A DNA stretch of 64,000 nt from DASVTU01 sp036387415 (GTDB taxonomy: Bacteria; Acidobacteriota; Blastocatellia; Pyrinomonadales; Pyrinomonadaceae): assembly GCA_036387415.1 (NCBI GenBank), contig DASVTU010000023.1:62001-126000 (forward strand). The letters are read 5' to 3'. Position numbers and translations under genes: made by a program. Each line of letters begins with the position of its first letter. Within the stretch, counting starts at the first letter, position 1. Under the pieces are notes generated by a model. It was not told the origin of the DNA and did not search any database. It saw only the letters and a list, made by a program, of their open reading frames with translations. Shown here in pieces: positions 16,310 to 24,599 of the stretch.

Positions 16310-18130
16310 TTAATCTTCCGCGCCGTTCTGATTTTGGGAGTCGAGGTTTGAGTCTTCCGCGCCGTTCTGGTTCCGGTAGAGATTCACGTAGCGGACAAAC
16401 TCGCGCACGGCTTCCTCCTTCTCCAATGCGAGCGCGGCCTCATCCTTTTCCGTCGCGGCAGTAGTAGCAACAGTGGCGCTTCCCGCATCGACGGCGGGCG
16501 CGTGCTTGCGTCTCTCGCTCAAGACGGCTTCGGCGATGTTCGCCATCCACCAGAACGTGCCGCGCGCGCCGAGATGCTCGCGCACGCGCTGAAAAATACG
16601 TGGATAGAGACGCGCGGTATGGCCGAGCAAACTCTTGAGCGCACCAAAGGTCATGCGGTCTTGAAACAGTTCGCGGCGCACGCGCTCGTCCAGATGATGT
16701 AGCGCGGCCATCACGGCGTTGAGCGTTTCGTTGACGGCGTTGGGCGCACTCTTCTGCGCGGGTCGCAGAAATTCCGCGAGGCTCGACATCTGCGCGACGC
16801 GCGGCTCAAAGGCGTTGATTTCTGAGAGCGAACGCGCATCGAGGAGGTCTGCTTGAAGCGCGAGGTCGGTCAGATGCGTGAGCCGACGTAGATTTCGTAC
16901 GTGTGAGCCGAAGCCGCAGAAGGTGAGCGGGCTGGACAGACCCGCCGCGTCGCCGACGAGCATCACGCGGTCATCCGACGTGCGCTTGCCCGCGCCGAGC
17001 CACCCGCGCTTATGAAAACTCGGAATGTAACCGAAGACAGGCTTCTCGACGCGCCACTGCGCGCCCGCGCGTTTATATGCGGGCAGACTCTCGAAGTAAC
17101 ATTCAAAGAGCGACAGCAGCGACTTGTCGGCGGGCGAATCCACCGCGTCGTAGAAGAAAAGATAGGTCGTGTATTCGTCGCGTCGCGGGCTTCCGGCGAA
17201 ACCCTCCCAGATGAGTTGGCGATGATGACTGGCGTCCTCCGTGCTCACCAGAATCTCGCCCGTATTGAAATCAACCTTGTCCGGCTCCTTGCCACGGACG
17301 AAACCGCGCGCCACCGTCCCCACCGTCGGGCAGACGTGTGTCATCGCGCGTCCCTCGTTGATTTGGTGCGCGACGGGCGAGTTCGTCCCCGTCGCATCGA
17401 CAAACAGGCGTGCTTCGTAAAGCCTCCGGCGCACGCCGCCGCCCTGTACGTCCTCCGTCTCGACCGTGACGCGATGCGGCTCGACATAACAACGCACGAA
17501 GCGACGCGCGTCCATGAGCGCGCAGCCGTCGCGGGCGCGTATTTTCGCGGCGGCGAGTTCGAGCAGTTTGTCGGCGTCAATCGCCACGTCGAGCACGCCC
17601 TTCATCCACAACGGCTCGGCCTTGACGCGCGACCCCGCATCGTGGAATTTCACAAACCCCGCGCCGTAACGATTGACCACCGCGCCTTCAATCTCTTCTT
17701 TCGTAAACAGTCCGGCGCGGTCAAACTCGCGCAGTTCGTCGTCCGAAATATTCCAGTCGCGATGCGTGCGCCCGACCGTGTGCGCGTCGAAGACCATGAC
17801 GCGTCGCCCGTAACGCGAGGCCATCACCGCCGCATGAAGCAGTCCGAGCACTCCGCCCGCGTAGATGATGTCGAACTTGCCTTCGACCGACAAATTCGAC
17901 GGCGGCGCCCCGCGCACAATCACTTCCTCGCGCACGCCGTGACCGTTCAGAGACTCCTGCCAACGCGCATCGAGCTCCCAGATACGGCGCAGCCATGCTT
18001 CACGATTGGCGAGCGTGCCGAGTCGTGCGACGGTCAAAGGATAACGGGCGCGAAAATGTCCGAGGTCGGGCGAGGTGCCCGCGTCTCTGTTGGATTTGCG
18101 ATGGATGTCGTGCGGAAGAACGGCAGTCAT
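16310..18130 (-). CDS. FAD-dependent oxidoreductase, lycopene-cyclase/halogenase-like
   Basis: The 606-residue protein has an N-terminal extension of about 85 residues. A Rossmann segment follows (FDIIYAGGVLGLLHAAVMAS, 86-105) in which the first Gly of GxGxxG is Ala. Next come a VDATGTNSPVA region near 250 and the second FAD motif DRVMLVGDAAGLSSPLTFCG near 400. This is the plan of the lycopene cyclase/geranylgeranyl reductase/flavin halogenase superfamily. I see no halogenase WxWxIP motif and no carotenoid genes nearby. The C-terminus ends in a duplicated QNGAED. It is convergent with the small-ORF cluster, so linkage to it is only positional. Confidence 0.7.
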   Translation of the reverse strand: MTAVLPHDIHRKSNRDAGTSPDLGHFRARYPLTVARLGTLANREAWLRRIWELDARWQESLNGHGVREEVIVRGAPPSNLSVEGKFDIIYAGGVLGLLHAAVMASRYGRRVMVFDAHTVGRTHRDWNISDDELREFDRAGLFTKEEIEGAVVNRYGAGFVKFHDAGSRVKAEPLWMKGVLDVAIDADKLLELAAAKIRARDGCALMDARRFVRCYVEPHRVTVETEDVQGGGVRRRLYEARLFVDATGTNSPVAHQINEGRAMTHVCPTVGTVARGFVRGKEPDKVDFNTGEILVSTEDASHHRQLIWEGFAGSPRRDEYTTYLFFYDAVDSPADKSLLSLFECYFESLPAYKRAGAQWRVEKPVFGYIPSFHKRGWLGAGKRTSDDRVMLVGDAAGLSSPLTFCGFGSHVRNLRRLTHLTDLALQADLLDARSLSEINAFEPRVAQMSSLAEFLRPAQKSAPNAVNETLNAVMAALHHLDERVRRELFQDRMTFGALKSLLGHTARLYPRIFQRVREHLGARGTFWWMANIAEAVLSERRKHAPAVDAGSATVATTAATEKDEAALALEKEEAVREFVRYVNLYRNQNGAEDSNLDSQNQNGAED

Positions 18131-18450
18131 AGAACGAGCCGGAGCAGTTAACCGGAATCAAACGACAAAATTACCTGCGCGCTTCGAGCCAGAGGCTCCG
18201 GCGCGTCTTCGTTATCGGTCAATCAATTATCGGGAGACGTTTTCGCGCGAGTGTAACCGATGCGCCACACGCACGTCCACCTCGCGTCGAAGGGATAAAG
18301 GATGAGGGCGGAGGGATGAATGGGGAAGGTGAAAAGGGTGAAAGGTCTAACGGGTCAGCGGAAAGAAATTAAAACCCTTTTCGCCTTTTAACCATTTCCC
18401 CCTTTCCTCGCTTCGGTTCATCCCTCATCCCTCCGCCCTCATCCCTTCTT
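18131..18450. other. 320-bp spacer with large imperfect inverted repeat
   Basis: The outer arms 18298-18320 and 18425-18447 are complementary with about one indel (AAGGATGAGGGCGGAGGGATGA against its reverse complement). Inner arms of GGTGAAAAGGGTGAAAGG and CCCTTTTCGCCTTTTAACC type lie at about 18326-18347 and 18374-18394. The structure belongs to the heptamer-like inverted spacer set and sits downstream of the minus-strand GlsB-type gene. The remaining ~160 bp is the upstream region of the FAD enzyme gene. No ORF is supported. Confidence 0.6.
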
Positions 18451-18726
18451 TCAGGCGCGGCTGCGCGAGATGAGGCTGATGAGGGCGACAAAGAGCGCGG
18501 AACCGATAATCGCCCAGATGACCGGAAAATTCGTCGAGCCGATACGGAGCGCGAAAAATTCCGGCAGATTGAGCGCACGCGCGAGCCACAAACCGATGAG
18601 CGCGCCGATAAAGCCGAGCGCGATGGAGACGAGACAGCCGCCGCGCGTGTAGCCGCTAATGGCCTGACCGAGCGCGCCGCACACGCCCGCCACCAGCAGC
18701 AGCACAAGTAGTTGAATTAAATCCAT
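18451..18726 (-). CDS. GlsB/YeaQ/YmgE family small membrane protein
   Basis: The 91-residue protein has three hydrophobic segments (LIQLLVLLLVAGVCGALGQA, VSIALGFIGALIGLWLA, VIWAIIGSALFVALISLI) and the family's Gly-rich turn ISGYTRGGCL, with the GFIGALIG helix. The family is often annotated as transglycosylase-associated and is stress-induced in many bacteria; its function is unclear. GAGGGA precedes the ATG by five bases. Confidence 0.9.
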   Translation of the reverse strand: MDLIQLLVLLLVAGVCGALGQAISGYTRGGCLVSIALGFIGALIGLWLARALNLPEFFALRIGSTNFPVIWAIIGSALFVALISLISRSRA

Positions 18727-19062
18727 TTTTATCCCTCACAAAGAGACGTTTGAGTCAAGATGCCTTGCCGGACGGGTCGCACGAGTCGCGCCGGACGGTG
18801 CCCGAACGGAGGCTGACCGGAGGCCAAATTTGCCCCGTTTTACGCGCCCGAAAAAAAGTTTCTTTCCAATCCGTCGAAATATCAATATAATCCAAAGTGT
18901 GGCCGAACGGAGAACCAATCCCACGCCGCAAGCCCCCAAACATCCATATCGACCGAACTTTTCGAGGCACGACGGGCAACCTCGAAGCCGATTTTTTCGT
19001 CTGAAAAGAACCCCTCACGGCGACCCGTAAATACTAAAATTTCAACAGGAGAATTCTAAGAA
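18727..19062. other. 336-bp intergenic region upstream of small secreted protein
   Basis: This lies between divergent genes. An AT-rich patch at 18866-18900 contains a TATAAT (18886-18891), a possible -10 box for the plus-strand gene at 19063, which would give a leader of about 165 bases. The -35 region is weak. No ORF is supported. Confidence 0.35.
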
Positions 19063-19470
19063 ATGCGTAAATTGTTCCTCGTCGCGCTAATGGTTTTTGC
19101 CGCAGTCACCGCCGGACTCGCGCAGCAGGGCCAGAGCAGTTCCGCCTCGCAGGGCGGAGAAGAAATCCCCAACATGGGTCGCGCTCCCCGCGCTCTCGAC
19201 GGCATCGGTCGCCTCGACCTACGCGTCGTCGATATGGACGGCAATCCCGTCAAAGGCGTTCACGCCGAACTCGAATCTCGACGCCTCAACGGCATGTTCT
19301 GCGAGTCGTGGCACACGACCGACACGCGTGGCGTCGCCGTCCTGCCGCCGATTCACATGGGTCGCTTGACGTTGAAACTTAAAGCGCCTGGCTACGAGAC
19401 GCAAAAGATTCAGGTTGACCCCAACGGCCTCGACCAGCCGCTTCGCGTCACCATGAACCGCAAGAAATAA
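19063..19470 (+). CDS. Small secreted carboxypeptidase-regulatory-like protein
   Basis: The 135-residue protein has a signal peptide (LFLVALMVFAAVTAGLA, then QQGQ), a Ser/Gln linker, and a single beta-sandwich of the carboxypeptidase-regulatory type: LDLRVVDMDGNPVKGVHAEL, TDTRGVAVLPP, LTLKLKAPGYETQ. Such domains usually mediate binding at the cell surface. AGGAGA lies ten bases before the ATG. It stands alone and ends in a clear hairpin at 19504-19545. Confidence 0.75.
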   Translation: MRKLFLVALMVFAAVTAGLAQQGQSSSASQGGEEIPNMGRAPRALDGIGRLDLRVVDMDGNPVKGVHAELESRRLNGMFCESWHTTDTRGVAVLPPIHMGRLTLKLKAPGYETQKIQVDPNGLDQPLRVTMNRKK

Positions 19471-19503
19471 ACAACAGCCGTCCTCTCAAATATCTATTCC
19501 CAA

Positions 19504-19545
19504 GAGAGCGCAAAGCCGTCACATCCAGACGGTTTTTGCGCTCTC
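19504..19545 (+). terminator. Intrinsic-type hairpin after small secreted protein
   Basis: The arms 19504-19520 and 19528-19545 pair (GAGAGCGCAAAGCCGTC with its near-perfect complement, one bulge) around a seven-base loop. It sits between the plus-strand gene ending at 19470 and the minus-strand osmoprotectant permease ending at 19576, so it may serve both. Confidence 0.7.
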
Positions 19546-19575
19546 TCATATTTGCCGTCTTCCATCGCCACAGTC

Positions 19576-21138
19576 TCAAAATCCTTTGCCCTGTCGCCAT
19601 TCGCGCACAACGTCGCTGGCAGCGCGTTTGCGTCCGTCAACTTCGTAGTTCAGTCGGCGCATCTCCTCGGTCGAGATTACGCCGCCGAGTTGTTCTGTGG
19701 TCTCGCGTGCGGCGGGGAGAGTGTTTAGGCGGTCGCGTCGAAAGAGCATCACGGCTTCGTAGGGCGGAAAGTAGCGGCGGTCGTCGCGGAGTTGAACGAG
19801 GTCGAGCGCGGCGATGAGTCCGTCGGTCGAATTGCCCGCGATGATGTCCACTTCGCCTGCGGCGAGCGCGCGATAGGTGAGCGACAAATCCATCTCGCGC
19901 GGCTGCGAGCCGAAACGCAATCCGTAGGCGCGCGAAAAGCCTTCGTAGCCATCGGGACGCGACATGAAATCCTGACCGAAGCCCGCGCGCCACGTCTGCG
20001 CGTGCGGCGCGGCATCGGAGATGTTTTGGAGTCGTAGACGTTCGGCGTCGGCGCGACGGACGAGAATGGCGAAGTCGTTGCTGAAGCCGAGTGGTGCGCT
20101 GACTTCCGCGTCGAAGAGTTCAGCGTATTCGCGTCGTACCTGTTCGTAGACGGCGCGTGCATCCGTGATGGGCGGGTGTTTGAGAATCGCCGTGAAAGAA
20201 GTGCCCGTGTATTCGGGATAGGCATCTATCTCGCCCGCGACGAGCGCGTTGTGCGCGAGGTTGCCGCCGAGTTCAAAACGGCGCTCGACGCGAAGCCCGC
20301 GCGCCTCCAAACCCTGCGCCAGCATCTCGCCCAAAATCACCGACTCCGTAAAATCCTTCGACCCGACAACCACATCAGCCCTCCGACCGAACGACTGACG
20401 CAACGTGTACGCGCCGCCCAAGACGACGAGCACGACCAACAACGTCGCCCACGCCGCGCGTTTCAGACGCAAACCGCCACGCGTCTGCGCCGACGACGCG
20501 CGACGCGTGCTCGCGTCGAGGCGTGTTTCGAGTAGGCCGATAGCCCAATCCGCCGCGAGCGCCATGAGCGCCGCCGGAACTGCGCCCGCGAGAATCAACG
20601 CGTTGTTGTTCATCCGCAGCCCGCGAAAGATGTACGTGCCGAGTCCGCCCGCGCCGATGGCCGCCGCAATCGTCGCCACCCCGACCGAAATCACCGTCGC
20701 CACACGCACGCCCGCGAGAATCACGCTCGACGCGAGGGGCAGTTCCACCTGCCGCAAGATTTGCCTGTCCGTCATGCCCATCGCCATCGCCGCCTCGCGC
20801 ACGCTCCGGTCAACGCCTTCGATGCCCGTCACAGTGTTTCTAATCACGGGCAGCAACGCGTAGAGCACAAGCGCGACGATGGCCGTCCGCGCGCCGATGC
20901 CGAGGAGCGGAAGCGGAATCAGGAACCCGAACAACGCGAGACTCGGCACCGTCTGCAACACACCTGCCACCGCCAACACCGGACGCTTCAACGACGCGCG
21001 CCGCGTCAGCAGAACACCCACGGGAATCCCTATGGCAACCGCCGTCGCCGTCGAGATAGCGATGAGCACCAGATGCTCCGCCGTGAGCGTTAAAATCTCG
21101 CGCCCGTATCGCGTCAGGAATTCGATAAATGAATCCAT
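19576..21138 (-). CDS. Osmoprotectant ABC transporter permease-SBP fusion
   Basis: The 520-residue protein fuses a five- to six-helix permease (residues ~1-205, with the EAA-type loop SVREAAMAMGMTDRQILRQVELP) to a membrane helix near 230. A periplasmic OpuAC/ProX-like binding domain follows (VVVGSKDFTESVILGEML, DAYPEYTGTS, FAILVRRADAERLRL). This fused layout is known from OpuB/OpuC-like and choline/glycine-betaine systems. It should import a quaternary-ammonium compatible solute. The ATPase gene is 23 bp upstream on the same strand. Confidence 0.9.
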   Translation of the reverse strand: MDSFIEFLTRYGREILTLTAEHLVLIAISTATAVAIGIPVGVLLTRRASLKRPVLAVAGVLQTVPSLALFGFLIPLPLLGIGARTAIVALVLYALLPVIRNTVTGIEGVDRSVREAAMAMGMTDRQILRQVELPLASSVILAGVRVATVISVGVATIAAAIGAGGLGTYIFRGLRMNNNALILAGAVPAALMALAADWAIGLLETRLDASTRRASSAQTRGGLRLKRAAWATLLVVLVVLGGAYTLRQSFGRRADVVVGSKDFTESVILGEMLAQGLEARGLRVERRFELGGNLAHNALVAGEIDAYPEYTGTSFTAILKHPPITDARAVYEQVRREYAELFDAEVSAPLGFSNDFAILVRRADAERLRLQNISDAAPHAQTWRAGFGQDFMSRPDGYEGFSRAYGLRFGSQPREMDLSLTYRALAAGEVDIIAGNSTDGLIAALDLVQLRDDRRYFPPYEAVMLFRRDRLNTLPAARETTEQLGGVISTEEMRRLNYEVDGRKRAASDVVREWRQGKGF

Positions 21139-21161
21139 GTTGATGACATGCTCTTGAAATT

Positions 21162-21935
21162 TCAGGATAACGGCGGTCGCGGGTCGAGTCGCAGCGTTTC
21201 GCGGTAGGCGCGTGCGTGTTCCTCGTCGGAATGGAGAAAACCTTCGGGCGTTTCGAGCAGCACAAGTCGCCCGCGATGCATGAGAGCGATGCGTGTGGCG
21301 ACGAGCAGAGCTTCGCGCACGTCGTGCGTAACGAAGACCGCCGTCTTGCCGAGACGCTTCTGCAACGCGGCAAACTCGCGTTGCAAAGCGGCACGCGTGA
21401 GAGGGTCGAGCGCGCCGAAGGGTTCGTCGAGCAGGAGAAGCGGCGGGTCGGCGGCGAGCGCGCGTGCGACTCCGACGCGCTGGCGTTGACCGCCCGACAG
21501 TTCGCGCGGGAAACGTCCGGCGAAAGTTTCCGGCGGCAAGCCGACGAGACCGAGCATCTCGCGCGCACGCTCACCCGTGCGCTCCGGTGTCCAACCTTCC
21601 AACACGGGGACGAGCGACACGTTGCGCTCGACCGTGAAATGCGGAAACAGCCCTGCATCCTGAATCACGTAACCCGTCCGGCGACGCAGACGAATCGCGT
21701 CCCATGCGTCGGTGCGCGTGCCTTCGACCAGAACTTCGCCCGCCGTCGGCAAGAGCATGCGATTGATGAGACGAAGCGTGGTCGTTTTTCCGCAGCCTGA
21801 TTCGCCAAGCAGCACAAGCGTCTCGCCACGACGAATTTCAAGATTCAAGTCGTCAAGAATCGGCGCGTCCATCTCCGGCACGGCGTACGTGACGCGGCGA
21901 AATTCGACGGCGATGTCGTTTGATTGTGTGGACAT
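21162..21935 (-). CDS. Osmoprotectant ABC transporter ATPase
   Basis: The 257-residue nucleotide-binding subunit has Walker A GESGCGKTT, Q-loop VIQDAGLFPHFTV, signature LSGGQRQRVGVARAL, Walker B LLLLDEPFGALDP and the H-loop FVTHD. The DAGLFPH Q-loop context is typical of OpuBA/OpuCA/ProV-type ATPases. It lacks the C-terminal CBS pair of full-length OpuA-type subunits, so ionic-strength gating by CBS is absent. It is the first gene of a two-gene operon with the permease-SBP fusion. Confidence 0.92.
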   Translation of the reverse strand: MSTQSNDIAVEFRRVTYAVPEMDAPILDDLNLEIRRGETLVLLGESGCGKTTTLRLINRMLLPTAGEVLVEGTRTDAWDAIRLRRRTGYVIQDAGLFPHFTVERNVSLVPVLEGWTPERTGERAREMLGLVGLPPETFAGRFPRELSGGQRQRVGVARALAADPPLLLLDEPFGALDPLTRAALQREFAALQKRLGKTAVFVTHDVREALLVATRIALMHRGRLVLLETPEGFLHSDEEHARAYRETLRLDPRPPLS

Positions 21936-21965
21936 TTCGAGATGGCAAGCCCCGTGGCTTGTGTT

Positions 21966-23348
21966 TCAAGCGATGCGTAAATAGTCAAAAACCTCTAACA
22001 TCGAACCGTGCCATGAGCCGTGCCAGTTGCGGAGCAGGATGTCTGCCGGAGAGAGTTCTTCGCGGACGACCTTAAGCAAAATGTCGAGATAATGAGTCTC
22101 TTCCGGCGCGATTCTCTGCAAGCCATCGTGGGCGAGCGCGACCGTCTCTTTAGCGAGCGCAAGCACGTCAACCTCTGCATGACGCGCCGCAAGTCCATCA
22201 CGCGCGACGGCACGACGCAAAGCCAGTGCGTCTCCCTGTTGGAGATGCGGGGCGAGCCTGAGCGCAGCATCAAGCGCGGCGGCGTCGTAGAGAAGTCCTT
22301 TCCAGAGCGCCTGAAATGCCATCGCCAGAGCGAGTGTGCCGCAGTCGGCGCTGCGAAGTTCGATGTGTTGTTTGAGTCGCGCATCTGTAAAGATGGTGGT
22401 GAGGTGGTCTGCCCAATCGCCGAAGAGTGGACGTACATCGCCGCAGCCGCGCTCCAAAAAATCGCCAAACTTCATCCCCGCCGGAGCATCAAGATAACGA
22501 CCATCGCGCTGCGCGAAAATCATCGGCACGTCGAGCGCGTAGGCGACGAAGCGGTCGGGCGAGAAGGCATCGGCGAGAGCGGGCGGCGAGATGCCTGTGC
22601 GGTCATCGTCGGTCGCAGCCCAGACGGCGGCGCGTGTGGATTTGTAGCCGGAGAGTCGTCCGTTCTCGAAGGGCGAGTTGGCGAACATGGCCGTCACGAC
22701 GGGCGCGAGACGATTACCGACGAGAAATTTTTTCGCCAAATCTTCTTCCGAACCATAGTCGAGATTCGTCTGTACGGCGCAGGTGCGACACATCATGTCC
22801 CACGCGCGTGCGCCGCGCGAAGCGAGATAGGGACGCATCACTTCGTAACGTTGTTTGGGAAACCAACGCTGCTCGTCAATCGTCCGCAAGGGGTCGAATC
22901 CTGCGGCGACGAAAACAAAACCGTTGCTTTCAGCAATCTCTCCGAGGCGTGCGAGGTAGCGGCGCGTTTCGTGTTCGACATCGCGCAGACGACGTTGCGG
23001 TGCACCGGAGAATTCAATCTGCCCGCCCGGTTCCACAGTGATGCGCCCCATCTGTCCCGCGCCGACTTCGATGATGTGTCCCGCTTCATAAACGAGGTCG
23101 TTTGACGAAGGCGCAAAACCCGCGAGCACTCTCTGCACCTGCGACGGACTGAGCCGCTGCCATTCGTCGCGCGCATCGTAGCCGAATAACTCAAACTCGA
23201 TGCCGCACATCCATTCCGACGCGTCCTTCTCGCCGCGTCGCAAGTTTTCAACAAACAACGGCGCGGACGCATGCGACACCGCATCCGTCAGGAGTGGGAA
23301 GCTGTCGCGCGCCGCGACGGTGTGTGGACGCTTGCGCGCGTCGCTCAT
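21966..23348 (-). CDS. egtA: Glutamate-cysteine ligase, EgtA type
   Basis: The 460-residue protein belongs to the GCS2 group: GIEFELFGYD near residue 45, then ITVEPGGQIEFSGAP, MCRTCAVQTNLDYGSEED and HIELRSADCGT. These are the acidic metal/ATP-binding and substrate-contact regions. It joins glutamate and cysteine to gamma-glutamylcysteine, the sulfur donor of the EgtB reaction in the mycobacterial-type ergothioneine route. The chosen ATG overlaps the egtD stop by four bases (ATGA), which argues for coupled translation and against the longer upstream frame. The context makes egtA more likely than gshA. Confidence 0.88.
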   Translation of the reverse strand: MSDARKRPHTVAARDSFPLLTDAVSHASAPLFVENLRRGEKDASEWMCGIEFELFGYDARDEWQRLSPSQVQRVLAGFAPSSNDLVYEAGHIIEVGAGQMGRITVEPGGQIEFSGAPQRRLRDVEHETRRYLARLGEIAESNGFVFVAAGFDPLRTIDEQRWFPKQRYEVMRPYLASRGARAWDMMCRTCAVQTNLDYGSEEDLAKKFLVGNRLAPVVTAMFANSPFENGRLSGYKSTRAAVWAATDDDRTGISPPALADAFSPDRFVAYALDVPMIFAQRDGRYLDAPAGMKFGDFLERGCGDVRPLFGDWADHLTTIFTDARLKQHIELRSADCGTLALAMAFQALWKGLLYDAAALDAALRLAPHLQQGDALALRRAVARDGLAARHAEVDVLALAKETVALAHDGLQRIAPEETHYLDILLKVVREELSPADILLRNWHGSWHGSMLEVFDYLRIA

Positions 23349-24415
23349 CGCGCACCCTCTCTGTCTTCCCCGACGGCGACGAAAAGATTGCTGCTGAATG
23401 CTTCCGCGCTGTCGAGCCATGTCTGTGCGCGCACGAAGCCCGTGTCGGCGGCGAGGCGCGTCAGTTGTGCGAGGTCGTATTTGTAGGAATTTTCCGTGTG
23501 GATGCGTTCGCCCTCCGCGAAAGAGACGGTCATGTCCAGGCGACGCAGTTGAACGTCCTGCGTCCGCGTGCTTTCGATGTAGACTTCGATGCGTCCCTCC
23601 GGTTCGTTGTAGAAGGCGACGTGACGAAAGTGGCGCGGGTTGAAATCAGCGTCGAATTCACGATTGATGCGGGCGAGCAGATTGAGATTGAAAGCGGCGG
23701 TGACGCCTAGCGCATCGTCGTAGGCCGCTTCGAGCACCGACGCGTCCTTCTTCAAATCCGCGCCGAGCAAGAGTGCGTCGCCCTCACGAAGCGCGCTGCG
23801 TCTCAAGACGCGCAAGAATTCATGCGCTTCGCCGGAGTTGAAGTTGCCGATGTTGGAGCCGAGAAAGAGTGCGAGCAGACGTGCGCCCGTGCTGTTGCGG
23901 TCGTCTGATTTTTCGCGTCGGAAGTATGCGAGCGCGGTGTGATAGTCGCTGGCGTAGGCGTCGATTTCGAGCGACGGATAAGACTGCAAGAGGACGCGCG
24001 CGCTCATCTCCAACGCGGACGCGGAAATATCCACCGGAATATAGACGAGCTTGGATTGCCTCTTGAGCAACGCTTCGATGATGCTTCGCGTCTTGACGGC
24101 GCTGCCGCTGCCGAGTTCCATGAGCGTCATGTGTTGACCGCCGACGGCGCGGACAATCTCGTCTGCGTCGCGTGCCAGAATTTCGTTTTCGGCGCGTGTC
24201 AGGTAATACTCCGGCAGGAGACAGATGGCGTCGAAGAGTTGCGAGCCGAGTGCGTCGTAGAAGTATTTCGGCGGGAGATGTTTGCGCTCGGCGGAGAGGC
24301 CATGTCGCACGTCATCCGCGAAACTTCCATCGACGGGCGCTGCCTCTCTGTGCGCGTGGAGGTGGCGGATGAAGAGACGCTGGTCGGTCGTGTCTCCGGC
24401 AGGAGGTCGGGTCAT
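23345..24415 (-). CDS. egtD: L-histidine N-alpha-methyltransferase
   Basis: The 356-residue protein has the EgtD features: YFYDALGSQLFDAICLLPEY near residue 50, the SAM-binding LMELGSGSAVKTRSII, ALFLGSNIGNFN, and the histidine-contact region near the C-terminus (SYKYDLAQL). It trimethylates histidine to hercynine with three SAM. AGGAG lies before the ATG at 24415; the open frame continues upstream but without resemblance to the family. It is divergent from egtB with a 184-bp shared promoter region and translationally coupled to egtA. Confidence 0.94.
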   Translation of the reverse strand: MTRPPAGDTTDQRLFIRHLHAHREAAPVDGSFADDVRHGLSAERKHLPPKYFYDALGSQLFDAICLLPEYYLTRAENEILARDADEIVRAVGGQHMTLMELGSGSAVKTRSIIEALLKRQSKLVYIPVDISASALEMSARVLLQSYPSLEIDAYASDYHTALAYFRREKSDDRNSTGARLLALFLGSNIGNFNSGEAHEFLRVLRRSALREGDALLLGADLKKDASVLEAAYDDALGVTAAFNLNLLARINREFDADFNPRHFRHVAFYNEPEGRIEVYIESTRTQDVQLRRLDMTVSFAEGERIHTENSYKYDLAQLTRLAADTGFVRAQTWLDSAEAFSSNLFVAVGEDREGAR

Positions 24416-24599
24416 TCGTTCTCCTCGCTTCGCAGTTGCAGAACAGCTTGTTCGGCCTCGGATAAAACTCGTCAACCGCCCGCCCCGGTTCGTCTCTGTT
24501 GGTTCGCTTACGCTTGCTATAATAACTGATAGAGTTTCATTATCCACACGCGCTCGCGTCCTTTTTGTGTCACGACGCAACCGACGGAAACGGAGATTT
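24416..24599. promoter_or_regulatory. Divergent egtD/egtB promoter region
   Basis: The 184-bp gap contains an extended -10 element for the plus strand (TGC before TATAAT, hexamer at 24518-24523). No good -35 is seen, as expected for extended -10 promoters. It lies about 77 bp upstream of the egtB ATG. The minus-strand promoter for egtD is not obvious. Confidence 0.45.

Noticed and set aside
17012..18151. Open frame of 379 codons on the plus strand
   Set aside because: Antisense to the FAD enzyme; composition dominated by Arg and His, no motif.
22020..23105. Open frame of 361 codons on the plus strand
   Set aside because: Mirror of egtA, which has clear GCS2 motifs on the other strand.
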